From positions 2,108,001-2,172,000 of the forward strand of contig OY282379.1 of NCBI GenBank assembly GCA_958295875.1: a stretch of DNA of 64,000 bases, in the 5' to 3' direction. Position numbers and translations under genes: made by a program. Origin of the DNA: an uncultured Pseudomonadales bacterium (GTDB taxonomy: Bacteria > Pseudomonadota > Gammaproteobacteria > Pseudomonadales > Azotimanducaceae). This document shows positions 52,894-64,000 of the stretch, in pieces. Within the stretch, counting starts at the first letter, position 1; each line of letters starts with the position of its first letter. The notes under the pieces were generated by a model. The model had not been told where the DNA came from, ran no database searches, and was given only the letters and a program-made list of their open reading frames with translations.

Positions 52894-54112
52894 GTTTCAG
52901 CACCTCGGCGGGATTGACGCGCGCCGCTCGCCACGCGGGATAGAACGTGGCCGCGAGGCCCAAGGCGCCGGCCGTGAGCGCGACGCGGGCGGCGTCCGCC
53001 GCGGCGAACTCCACGGGGAGGCGATGCACAAGGTACTGGCTCATCAAGTCCAGCCCCCACGCCGTCTGCGCCCAGGCGTAGCCGTTCTCCGCCACCACGC
53101 CCAACGCCCATCCCAGCACGAGGCCGAGCGCCGCGCCGATGCTGGTGATGAGGAAACCCAACACCACGAACATGCCGACGATGAGCCCGGTGCGCCCGCC
53201 CACGGTGCGTAGGATCGCCACGTCCGAGCGGCGCTCATGCACGATCATCACGAGGCTGGAGACGACGTTGAACGCCGCCACGGCGACGAGCAGCGAGAAC
53301 ACGACGAACATCGTGCCCTTGGTGATTTGGATGGTGCGGTGCAGCGGGCCCAGCGAGCGGAACCACGTGACGAGCCTGAACCCCTCCGCGCCGAGGGCGT
53401 TGCGCACCGCGGCGGCGGTCTCGCTCACGTCGAGGGGGCGGCTGACGCGGGCTTCGATGGCATGCACGGCATCGCCTAGGCGGAACAGCGTCTGGGCGTC
53501 TGCAATGTGCAGGTACGCGATGCGCTCATCGAGTTGCGAGTGCGTGCGCACGGTTCCGGCCACGCGAAAGGTCTTGCGCCGCGGAAAGGCGCCGAAGGGC
53601 GTCACCGTCGCCTCCGGCAGCACCACGGTGACCGCATCGCCCACCTTGAGTTCCAGCTTCTCGATGGCGCCGTGGCCGAGCAGGATGTGGAAGGCGCCGG
53701 CCGCTAGGTCTTCGAGTGCGCCCGCTGCGATGAACTGCCCAATCATCGGCGCATACTCGCCGGGGCGGATGCCACGCAGCTCCAACCCGACAAGCTGCTT
53801 GTCCGTGGCCGCAAGGCCGTTGCCGACCACCACCGCGGCGGCGCGTTCCACCTCGCGGGATTGGCGCACGGTGGCAAGTGCGCCCTCCACATCCACAATG
53901 GGGTCTCTGCCAAACGCGGTGAAGTGCGGCACGACGCCGAGCAACCGTTCGTGCAGTTCGCGCTCGAACCCATGCGCCACCGCCAGCACGAACAACAGCA
54001 CCGCCACGGAGAGCGCCAGCCCGGTGAGGGCCATCACGCTGACGAACGAGATGAAACTGCGCTTGGAGCGGGCGTAGCGCAGCCCGACGTTAACGGCAAG
54101 GGGGCGGAACAC
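52886..54112 (-). CDS. lolC: Lipoprotein-releasing ABC transporter permease LolC
   Basis: A 408-residue permease with the same layout as the one at 50974 (GLRYARSKRSFISFVSVMAL at the start, three C-terminal membrane helices, FtsX domain ending in YPAWRAARVNPAEVLKHE). In LolCDE the two permeases pair around LolD. It is first in the operon, so it is named lolC. Confidence 0.93.
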   Translation of the reverse strand: MFRPLAVNVGLRYARSKRSFISFVSVMALTGLALSVAVLLFVLAVAHGFERELHERLLGVVPHFTAFGRDPIVDVEGALATVRQSREVERAAAVVVGNGLAATDKQLVGLELRGIRPGEYAPMIGQFIAAGALEDLAAGAFHILLGHGAIEKLELKVGDAVTVVLPEATVTPFGAFPRRKTFRVAGTVRTHSQLDERIAYLHIADAQTLFRLGDAVHAIEARVSRPLDVSETAAAVRNALGAEGFRLVTWFRSLGPLHRTIQITKGTMFVVFSLLVAVAAFNVVSSLVMIVHERRSDVAILRTVGGRTGLIVGMFVVLGFLITSIGAALGLVLGWALGVVAENGYAWAQTAWGLDLMSQYLVHRLPVEFAAADAARVALTAGALGLAATFYPAWRAARVNPAEVLKHE

Positions 54113-54212
54113 AGGGCGCCTGCGAGGGGTCGCTCAAGCTGGCGATGTTAGCAGGGGCGTTCGCCGGCGCGCGTTCTTGTCCGGCCCCGCGAGCGCCGGC
54201 GTGCGCTCCCCC

Positions 54213-55241
54213 TCAGGTCGGCCCACGGGGAGCCAATAGCGCCTGCATCGGGGCTGTCGCCTCGCCACGCAGCCCGGCTTGCGTGCGCATCAAGAGATAC
54301 GCCGGCAGCTGCCGCTCTACGGCGAAGGCGAGGCCGCGTTCCTTGCCTAACGCCATGATGAGCGTGGCGTAACCATCCGCCCACATCGCGGATTCATGGA
54401 CGACGGACACCGACGCCAGCCCGTCGCCCACCGGCGCGCCTTGCAGCGGGTCCAAGATGTGCGAGAGGCGCGCGCCGTCGCGCTCGATGATGTTGCGGTA
54501 GTCGCCAGAGGTGGCGATGGCGGCGTCTGCAAGGGCGAGCACGCGATGCGGCGCGCGCGTCGCCGCGCTGGGTTGCTCAATCGCCACCCGCCACGGCCCG
54601 CCGCGCCGCCGTTCGCCGCGCGCCCGCACCTCGCCGCCGATCTCCACCAAGTAATCGTTGCAGCCGCGTTGGCCAAGGGCATGGGCCAGAGCGTCCACGG
54701 CGTAGCCTTTGGCGATGGCGGAGAGGTCGATGTGGACGTCGCCCGTCTTGCGCAGCCGGTCTCCCACCAGTTCCAAGCGGTGAAAGCCCACCTGTTCCCG
54801 CGCCGCGGTGAGCGCCTCGGCTGGTGCGGGAACGCCGCTGGGCGACGGTCCGAATCCCCATGCGTTGGCGAGCGCCCCGACCGTCACGTCGAAAGCCCCT
54901 TCGGACTGCGCCGAGAGCGTGAGCGACGCCCGCAGCACTGTGGCCAAGGCGGGCGAAAGCGTCACCCAAGTGCCTACCTGCGTGGCGTTGAAACGGCTGA
55001 TCTCCGAATCTTCGCGCCAGTGCGACATGGCGGCGTCGATGCGTTCCAACTCTGCGCTGATGAACGCCGGCGCCAACGGCGCGGGGCAATGCGCTTGGAC
55101 GCGCCAAGTGGTGCCCATCGTCGCCCCGTCCAAACGCTGCCAGCGCCCGTCGCCACAGCCGGCGAGCAGCGCCGCGGCGACGAGCGATGCGCCGGCGAGC
55201 AAGCGCGAACACCGGCGGCGGGTTTCATGCGCCCACTCCAC
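54213..55241 (-). CDS. apbE: FAD:protein FMN transferase (ApbE)
   Basis: From GTG 55241, 342 residues starting with a lipoprotein signal (SRLLAGASLVAAALLAGCGD; lipobox LAGC). The ApbE domain shows MGTTWRVQAHCP, GALANAWGFGP, IDLSAIAKGYAVDALA and ATSGDYRN. It attaches FMN covalently to flavoproteins such as NqrB/NqrC or RnfG in the periplasm. No Nqr or Rnf genes are here. A longer start to 55322 is open but lacks a ribosome site. It is divergent from metH. Confidence 0.91.
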   Translation of the reverse strand: MEWAHETRRRCSRLLAGASLVAAALLAGCGDGRWQRLDGATMGTTWRVQAHCPAPLAPAFISAELERIDAAMSHWREDSEISRFNATQVGTWVTLSPALATVLRASLTLSAQSEGAFDVTVGALANAWGFGPSPSGVPAPAEALTAAREQVGFHRLELVGDRLRKTGDVHIDLSAIAKGYAVDALAHALGQRGCNDYLVEIGGEVRARGERRRGGPWRVAIEQPSAATRAPHRVLALADAAIATSGDYRNIIERDGARLSHILDPLQGAPVGDGLASVSVVHESAMWADGYATLIMALGKERGLAFAVERQLPAYLLMRTQAGLRGEATAPMQALLAPRGPT

Positions 55242-55387
55242 CCGAAGCCCGCCCGGTTGGAACTGTCCGGCCCGTTGCGACGCGGAACCCGAATCAGCAG
55301 AACCCAATTGCATCAACAGCATGGCGAGATGGGCGTCCTAAGCAGACTTGTAGAATCGCATGTTGCCCAAACATCAAACCAAGATAG

Positions 55388-59026
<3,639 letters not shown>

Positions 59027-59088
59027 CTCGCCCGGATGCGAGCGGGGAGGATGCACGATCCCCACGCCGAGTGGCTTGGAGGTGAGTG

Positions 59089-60204
59089 ATGGCGGCGGTT
59101 CATTACCACGAGGGGCGTTTCCCGCCTGAATCGCGTCTTGATTGGCCGGCCCTCATCCCGCTGATCGGCCCCGCAGTGGCGGCCTTGGTGCGCTACGACG
59201 GAATGCTCGGCGCCGTTCCCAATCGCCGGGTTCTACTCTCGCCCCTGACGACCCACGAGGCGGTGCTTTCCTCGCGCATCGAGGGCACTCAAGCCACCAT
59301 GAGTGAGGTTCTGGAGTTCGAGGCTGGCCAAGAGGCGGCATCTCCTCAACGCCGGGATGACATCCATGAGGTGCTCAACCATCGCGATGCGATGCGGGCG
59401 GCGGAGCGGGCGCTGGAAACGCTGCCCCTCTGTCAGCGGGTGGTCCGCGAAGCGCACCAAATTTTGCTTTCCGGGGTGCGTGGCGAGAACAAGTCCCCCG
59501 GGGACTATCGGCGCCTCCCCAACTGGATTGGCCCGCCTGGATGCACGGTGGAGCAAGCCACCTTTGTGCCCATCGGGGCGGACAAGCTCCCCGCCGCCAT
59601 GGGCGCATGGGAGAGCTACCTGAACCAAGATGCGCCGGACCGGCTGGTGCAGCTCGCCGTTCTGCACGCGGAGTTTGAAGCCCTGCACCCGTTTCTGGAC
59701 GGAAACGGCCGCTTGGGCCGGATGCTGGTGCCTCTGTTCCTCTGGCAATGCGGCCTCATCAGCCAACCCATGTTCTACATCAGCGCCTATTTCGAGGCGC
59801 GGCGCGACGCCTACTACGATGGGCTGCTCGCCGTCTCCCGGGACGATGCTTGGACTGAATGGTGTCGATTTTTCCTAGAGGCGGTGCGGGCGCAGGCTGA
59901 GGAAAACTTGGAGAAGGCCAAGGGAATCCTAACCCTCTACGAGGACATGAAAGGCCAAGTGGCGCACATCACCCGTTCCCAATACGCCATCCACATCCTA
60001 GATTGGATCTTCGAGTACCCGATCTTCAACAGCACCAGCTTTGCGACCAGCGCTGAAGTTCCCGGCCGCACGGCGCGACGGCTGCTGAACGGCCTGCGCG
60101 AACATGAAATCCTGCGGGTGATCAAGCCCGCGAACGGCCGCCGGGGAACCATTCTCGTGTTCCCGGCTCTGCTGAACATTGCCGAGGGCAGGCAGGTATT
60201 TTGA
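59089..60204 (+). CDS. Fic family protein (AMPylator), self-inhibited class
   Basis: A 371-residue Fic protein. The active site HPFLDGNGRLGR is at 200-211 and the inhibitory helix motif SSRIEGT at 61-67, so it is class II (N-terminal inhibition). An N-terminal DUF4172-like segment and a C-terminal winged-helix (about 300-371, TARRLLNGLREHEILRVIKP) complete the frequent Fic/DUF4172/HTH layout. It would transfer AMP to a target protein. A GGAGG box is 6 nt before ATG 59089. No toxin partner gene is adjacent. Confidence 0.93.
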   Translation: MAAVHYHEGRFPPESRLDWPALIPLIGPAVAALVRYDGMLGAVPNRRVLLSPLTTHEAVLSSRIEGTQATMSEVLEFEAGQEAASPQRRDDIHEVLNHRDAMRAAERALETLPLCQRVVREAHQILLSGVRGENKSPGDYRRLPNWIGPPGCTVEQATFVPIGADKLPAAMGAWESYLNQDAPDRLVQLAVLHAEFEALHPFLDGNGRLGRMLVPLFLWQCGLISQPMFYISAYFEARRDAYYDGLLAVSRDDAWTEWCRFFLEAVRAQAEENLEKAKGILTLYEDMKGQVAHITRSQYAIHILDWIFEYPIFNSTSFATSAEVPGRTARRLLNGLREHEILRVIKPANGRRGTILVFPALLNIAEGRQVF

Positions 60205-60230
60205 CGGTCATCCCCTTCACTGGCGCCGAT

Positions 60231-60415
60231 TTGCCGGCCACTTTCCGAGAAATATGGCCGGCAAACCCGTTTGGCGGTCACGCATGGCCGGCAAACCCCG
60301 TTGCCGGCCACTTTCCGCGAAATATGGCCGCCAAACCCGTTTGGCGGTCACGCATGGCCGGCAAATCCCGTTGCCGGCCACTTTCCGCGAAATATGGCCG
60401 CCAAACTCGTTTGGG
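60231..60415. repeat. 70-bp tandem hairpin array, about 2.6 copies
   Basis: TTGCCGGCCACTTTCCG begins at 60231, 60301 and 60371, an exact 70-bp period; the last copy is cut short after 60415. Each unit contains two perfect inverted repeats: CCGCCAAAC-CC-GTTTGGCGG (9-bp stem, 2-nt loop; first copy GCCGGCAAAC variant) and GGCCGGCAA-6 nt-TTGCCGGCC (9-bp stem). It lies between the Fic stop and the IS. Confidence 0.88.
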
Positions 60416-60435
60416 CGCGGCACTGTCCAGGAGGC

Positions 60436-60446
60436 GCTGAGCCCGA
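60436..60446. repeat. Left target site duplication of the IS
   Basis: GCTGAGCCCGA, immediately before the IS left end; an identical copy lies at 62509-62519. Confidence 0.88.
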
Positions 60447-60465
60447 CAGGGCCATTTTAAGGTTG
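60447..60465 (+). repeat. Left terminal inverted repeat of the IS
   Basis: CAGGGCCATTTTAAGGTTG; pairs with the right end at 62490-62508 with 15 of 19 matches, the first nine perfect. Confidence 0.85.
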
Positions 60466-60564
60466 CGCGCAAGATGTTGATTTGATTGCGGAAGGTTTTG
60501 TTTCTGGACATTCGCCCCCGAGTGTGCTGCACTGTCGGCCGGGTTGGCTGTCGGGGCTCCTGTC

Positions 60565-62328
60565 ATGGCGGAGGCTGCGCGGGGCGTCGCTTTGCGGGAC
60601 GTCCGGGTTCGCCCGGTTCGGGACGCCGGCGAGCGGTCGCGCTGGGACGGCCTCATGGAGGCGCACCACTACCTGGGCTTCCGCAGCCCGTTCGGGGCGG
60701 CGCTGCGGCAGGTGGCGGAGCTGCCGGGCGGGGAGTGGGCGGCGCTGCTGGGCTGGTCGGCGGGGGCGTTCAAGGTGGGGGCGCGCGACCGCTGGCTGGG
60801 CTGGGCGCGGGAGCAGCAGTTCCGCCGCCTGCACCTGATCGCCTGCAACACGCGGTTCCTGGTCTTGCCGGGCTTCCGCGTTCCGAACCTGGCGTCGCGG
60901 GCCCTGGGCCTTTCGCTGCGCCGCCTGTCGTCGGACATGGAGGCGCTCCGCGGGCATCCGGTGCTGCTGGCGGAGACCTTCGTGGACCCGGCGAAGTTCG
61001 AGGGGACCTGCTACCGGGCGGCGGGCTGGTCGGCGGTCGGGGAGACGCGGGGCTTCGCCCGGGACTCGGGGGGCTGGCGGGAGCACGGCCGGCCGAAGGC
61101 GGTTTGGGTGCGCCCGCTGCGGCGTGGCGCGGCGGAGGCGCTGGGCGGCCTGGGGGAGCCGCGGGCGTGGGGCTGCGGGGAGGCCGAGCCGCCGAAGGCG
61201 GAGCGGCTCCGCGGCCTATACGGGTTCCTGCGGGAGGTGCCCGACTTCCGCAAGCCGCGGGGGGTGCGCCACCAGCTGGCGACGGTGCTGGCCATCGCCC
61301 TGGCGGGGAAGCTGGCGGGGGTTCGGGGCGTGACGGCGCTGGCGGAGTTCGCGGGCCGCCTGACGCAGGCGCAGCTGGCGGCGGTCCGGGCGTTCCGCAG
61401 CCCCCGCGGCGGCCGCCGGACGGCGCCTTCCGCGGCCTCGTTCCACCGCATCCTGTCGGCGCTGGACCCGGAGGCGCTGGACCGCGCGCTGCGGCGCTGG
61501 GCGGCGTCGCGCCAAGGGCCGGGCGGGGCGCTGGCCCTGGACGGCAAGACGGCCCCGGAGTGGATCGAAGGGCCGAACCCGGAGCGGACGCTGATCGCAG
61601 CGGTGGAGCACGGCAGCGGGCTGACGGTCGGGCAGGCGGCCTCGGACGGCGCCGGCGGGGAGATACTCGGGGCGCGCCGGCTGCTGCGGGAGATCCGCGT
61701 CGCCGGCCGCGTCCTGACGCTGGACGCGCTGCACAGCTGCCCCGGGACGGCGCGCCTGATCGTGGGGCTGGGCGCCGACTACGCCATGCCGGTCAAGGAG
61801 AACCGGCCGGCGCTGCTGGAGGACCTCGCGCTGCTGGACTGGGACTCGGCGGCGGAGTTCGCGACCTCGGAGAAGGGCCACGGCCGGATCGAGTCCCGCC
61901 GCTGCCGCGCCATCCCGCTGGACGGCGCCCCCGACGAACTGGCCGCGCTGCCCGGCCGGCGCCAAGCCTTCCGCATCGTCCGCGAACGGCACGTCGTCCG
62001 CGCCGGGCGGACGACGGCGCACGCCGTCTTCGGCGTCACGTCCCTGGGGCCGGAGCGGGCAGGCCCGGCGGAGCTCCTCGCCCTCAACCGCGGCCACTGG
62101 GAAATCGAGAACCGCCTCCACCACGACCGCGACTTCACCTATGACGAGGACCGATGCCGCGCCAAGCGCAGGCGCCTGCCCCGCAACCTGGCCTGCCTGA
62201 CCAACGCCGCCATCTCCATCGTCCGGCTCAACGGGCGCTTCAGCCACCTGCCCCAAGCCAACCGCCACTGCGCCGCCCGGCAGGGCGAGGCCCTGCGCGA
62301 GGTGGTCGGAACCCCTCCCCGGCGCTGA
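60565..62328 (+). CDS. ISAs1 family transposase with N-terminal DUF4338 (DruA-like) domain
   Basis: A 587-residue protein. Residues about 8-205 are a DUF4338 domain, the family of DruA from the Druantia anti-phage system: RWDGLMEAHHYLGFRSPFGA, LHLIACNTRFLVLPG, LAETFVDPAKFEGTCYRAAG. Residues about 215-575 are an ISAs1/H-repeat transposase: YGFLREVPDFRKPRGVRHQL, DDE residues in LALDGKTAPEW, LTLDALHSCPGT and NRGHWEIENRLHHDRDF. All catalytic residues are present. Start by ATG 60565; an upstream TTG is possible. The frame is intact. Confidence 0.9.
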   Translation: MAEAARGVALRDVRVRPVRDAGERSRWDGLMEAHHYLGFRSPFGAALRQVAELPGGEWAALLGWSAGAFKVGARDRWLGWAREQQFRRLHLIACNTRFLVLPGFRVPNLASRALGLSLRRLSSDMEALRGHPVLLAETFVDPAKFEGTCYRAAGWSAVGETRGFARDSGGWREHGRPKAVWVRPLRRGAAEALGGLGEPRAWGCGEAEPPKAERLRGLYGFLREVPDFRKPRGVRHQLATVLAIALAGKLAGVRGVTALAEFAGRLTQAQLAAVRAFRSPRGGRRTAPSAASFHRILSALDPEALDRALRRWAASRQGPGGALALDGKTAPEWIEGPNPERTLIAAVEHGSGLTVGQAASDGAGGEILGARRLLREIRVAGRVLTLDALHSCPGTARLIVGLGADYAMPVKENRPALLEDLALLDWDSAAEFATSEKGHGRIESRRCRAIPLDGAPDELAALPGRRQAFRIVRERHVVRAGRTTAHAVFGVTSLGPERAGPAELLALNRGHWEIENRLHHDRDFTYDEDRCRAKRRRLPRNLACLTNAAISIVRLNGRFSHLPQANRHCAARQGEALREVVGTPPRR

Positions 62329-62489
62329 AGCCCCTCCCCCGGCGCCCTCCCGCGCCCGGGGGCCGCCCAGATGCGCCAATCCGAGGAAAAACGCCCCAAA
62401 ACCCATCGCGCCAGCCTCGAAGAAACCTCCGGAAACCCGAACGCGCGCGCCAACTCCCCCATCGCAGCGCGGCGCGGAAAACGAAGCCC

Positions 62490-62508
62490 CGACTTTAGGA
62501 TGGCCCTG
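62490..62508 (-). repeat. Right terminal inverted repeat of the IS
   Basis: CGACTTTAGGATGGCCCTG on the plus strand, the imperfect complement of the left end. Confidence 0.85.
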
Positions 62509-62519
62509 GCTGAGCCCGA
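62509..62519. repeat. Right target site duplication of the IS
   Basis: GCTGAGCCCGA, identical to 60436-60446. Confidence 0.88.
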
Positions 62520-62570
62520 ACAGCAGGTTGCGTCATCGCCGCGGGGTGGGCACACTCACCGAGCGCCTTT

Positions 62571-62587
62571 GCTCGCTGTAAGCGAGC
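62571..62587. other. Small hairpin upstream of the enoyl-CoA hydratase gene
   Basis: GCTCGC-TGTAA-GCGAGC, a perfect 6-bp stem with a 5-nt loop, 28 bp before the ATG. It could be a regulator site or part of the leader; function unknown. Confidence 0.35.
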
Positions 62588-62615
62588 GTCATCATCCAGC
62601 TCAAAGGGAGGAGCA

Positions 62616-63383
62616 ATGGAGTTCTGCAAGGTCGACAAAGCCGATCACATCATGACCGTCACCCTGAACCGGCCGGAGCGCCTGAATGCGCTGCATCCGC
62701 CCGCCAACGCGGAACTCGGCGAGGTATTCGACGACTATGCGCAGGATGCGGACATGTGGGTGGCCATCATCACCGGCGCCGGGCGCGGCTTCAGCGCGGG
62801 GAACGACCTGCGCTATCAAGCCGAGGGCGGCAAGCGCACGCCGATGCCGCGCGGCTTTGGCGGCCTAACCTCGCGGTTCGACCTCGAGAAGCCCGTCATC
62901 GCTGCGGTGAACGGCGTGGCGATGGGCGGCGGCTTCGAGATTGCGTTGGCTTGCGACATCATCCTCGCCTCGGAAAACGCCATCTTCGCGTTGCCGGAGC
63001 CGAAGGTGGGCCTCGCGGCCCTCGCCGGCGGCCTGCAGCGCCTGCCGCGTCAGATTGGCTCCAAGCGGGCGCTCGGCATGATCCTCACTGGTCGCCATGT
63101 GCCGGCGCAGGAAGGCTACGACTTGGGGTTCGTCAACGCGGTGGTGCCGGCCGACGAACTCATGGCCGAAACGCGCAAGTGGGCGGGGTGGATTCTGGAG
63201 TGTGCGCCGCTTTCCATCCGCGCCAGCAAAGACGTCGTCTATCGCAGCTTGAGCATGGCATCGCTGCAGGAATCCATGGAGGTTCCGTACGATTCGGTGC
63301 GCACGCTGTCGCAAAGCGAAGACTTCGTGGAGGGGCCGAAGGCGTTCGCGGAGAAGCGGCCACCGAACTGGCAGGGTCGCTAA
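62616..63383 (+). CDS. Enoyl-CoA hydratase/isomerase family protein
   Basis: A 255-residue crotonase: VTLNRPERLNALHPPANAEL, the oxyanion-hole segment GRGFSAGNDLRYQA, and NGVAMGGGFEIALACDIILA followed by FALPEPKVGLAALAGGLQRL, where the two Glu positions of hydratases would lie (one is visible in LPEPKVGL). GGGAGG lies 5 nt before the ATG. The IS sits just upstream and may have changed its promoter. Substrate unknown. Confidence 0.9.
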   Translation: MEFCKVDKADHIMTVTLNRPERLNALHPPANAELGEVFDDYAQDADMWVAIITGAGRGFSAGNDLRYQAEGGKRTPMPRGFGGLTSRFDLEKPVIAAVNGVAMGGGFEIALACDIILASENAIFALPEPKVGLAALAGGLQRLPRQIGSKRALGMILTGRHVPAQEGYDLGFVNAVVPADELMAETRKWAGWILECAPLSIRASKDVVYRSLSMASLQESMEVPYDSVRTLSQSEDFVEGPKAFAEKRPPNWQGR

Positions 63384-63446
63384 CGCCGCCGTCTCTGGTG
63401 CCATTCGCCGCCCGCTAGCCGGGTTGGCCTGCGGCCTGCGCCCGGT

Positions 63447-64000
63447 TCAGCCAGACAGCCCCGCCAGCGCGTCCAGCCGACGCGCGAAGTCGTCCGCGTC
63501 GGCGTAGCGTCCGCCATGCACGAAGCGGTTGGCGCCTGCGGCCTCGTAGGCGGCCAAGGTGTCTCGCGCTTGGCCGGGGTCGTTGAGCGGCAACCCACCC
63601 ATCACGGTGGCGGCACCGGGCTGGCGCCCCGCTTCGGCGCAGAACCCCGCATACGTCGCCAAGTGCTTGGCCAGCTTGTCTGGGCGCAGCCCCATCGGCA
63701 GCCAACCGTCGCCGTAGCGAGCGGCGCGGCGCAGGGCGTGGGGCGGCCCGCCGCCGATCAGCACTGGCGGCTTGGCCGGGCGGGGCCGGAACAGGAACCG
63801 TTGCCCGTTGTGCTCCACCTCGTCGTTGGCGAAGCAGCGGTTCAGCAAGTTGAGCGTGGCGTCTGAGAGCGCTCCCCGTTGCGAGCGCGGCACGCCCAAA
63901 GCGCGGAACTCAGGCTGCATCCAGCCGATGCCAGCGCCGACGATCAAGCGCTCGCCGGAAAGCTCCTGCAAGGATGCGATCTGCTTCACCGTCGGCAGCG
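63447..64000 (-). CDS. Luciferase-like (LLM class) flavin oxidoreductase, N-terminus beyond window
   Basis: The gene reads leftward from beyond the right edge; 184 C-terminal residues are visible. ELSGERLIVGAGIGWMQPEF and PPVLIGGGPPHALRRAARYGDGWLP are typical of the F420/FMN-dependent LLM family (TIGR03619-like). It would be a flavin-dependent monooxygenase or reductase. Missing start and substrate-site residues prevent finer assignment. It is convergent with the enoyl-CoA hydratase gene. Confidence 0.85.
   Translation of the reverse strand, partial: LPTVKQIASLQELSGERLIVGAGIGWMQPEFRALGVPRSQRGALSDATLNLLNRCFANDEVEHNGQRFLFRPRPAKPPVLIGGGPPHALRRAARYGDGWLPMGLRPDKLAKHLATYAGFCAEAGRQPGAATVMGGLPLNDPGQARDTLAAYEAAGANRFVHGGRYADADDFARRLDALAGLSG

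Larger units (their letters stand above)
60447..62508 (+). mobile_element. ISAs1-like insertion sequence with DruA-fused transposase
   Basis: A 2062-bp element. Left end CAGGGCCATTTTAAGGTTG and right end (reverse complement) CAGGGCCATCCTAAAGTCG match at 15 of 19 positions. It is flanked by perfect 11-bp direct repeats, so it is a single insertion whose flanks are intact and probably recent. It carries one gene. Its GC content is clearly higher than that of the neighbours. ISAs1 members usually make 8-10-bp duplications. Confidence 0.9.

Noticed and set aside
55323..55387. Cobalamin riboswitch before metH
   Set aside because: The whole leader is about 65 bp, too short, and has no B12-box-like sequence.
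60231..60415. CRISPR array
   Set aside because: Only about 2.6 units, the whole 70-bp unit repeats with no unique spacers, and no cas genes are near.
60565..62328. A Druantia anti-phage operon
   Set aside because: Only a DruA-like domain is present, fused to a transposase; no druB-E or helicase gene is adjacent.

Overview
The window is GC-rich, densely coding chromosome of a Gram-negative bacterium, most likely an uncultured gammaproteobacterium. Three things point there: the gammaproteobacterial order rne / rluC / maf(yceF) / yceD-rpmF-plsX-fabD-fabG-acpP-fabF-mltG-tmk-holB-pilZ, with each gene in the relative orientation known from E. coli; a comEC-exbB-exbD-msbA/lpxK-kdsB block; and a lolCDE block. 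The species cannot be named from the sequence. I found no rRNA, tRNA or CRISPR array.

Layout. 1-4153 (-): a TonB2-type energy-transduction operon (DUF3450, TtpC-like MotA/TolQ/ExbB protein, ExbB, ExbD, TonB, TPR protein cut by the left edge). 4315-5824: dienelactone hydrolase and a small overlapping pair with a short PIN-like protein. 6008-8175 (+): phoB-phoR with a possible Pho box. 8218-9741: SDR and HAD proteins. 9823-14695 (-): a molybdenum hydroxylase operon (FAD, 2Fe-2S and Mo subunits) followed by a MoaD/ThiS-like protein and a PfkB kinase. 14877-18443 (+): pepQ and an S9 peptidase. 18548-26834 (-): the fatty-acid/phospholipid and replication cluster, without fabH or pabC.

27146-37000 is accessory DNA set into the conserved yceD-maf-rluC-rne skeleton at two points. 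Between yceD and maf lie a small membrane protein and a large exported PPC/FG-GAP/SUMF1 protein with 153-bp DNA repeats and a G14 tract. Between rluC and rne lie a frameshifted RsbW-like relic, a RES-Xre toxin-antitoxin pair, decayed fragments and two convergent AAA ATPases. 37481-54112 returns to core genes: rne, murB, kdsB, a single-ORF MsbA-LpxK fusion, exbBD, comEC, radC and lolCDE. 54213-60204 holds apbE, metH and a Fic protein. 60231-60415 is a 70-bp tandem hairpin array. 60447-62508 is an apparently intact insertion sequence with terminal inverted repeats and an 11-bp target duplication; its transposase combines an N-terminal DUF4338 (DruA-like) domain with an ISAs1-type DDE domain. The window ends with an enoyl-CoA hydratase and a luciferase-like oxidoreductase cut by the right edge.

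The most notable points are the MsbA-LpxK fusion, the DruA-ISAs1 element, the absence of any usual start codon for plsX, the hairpin array, and the accessory island between rluC and rne.
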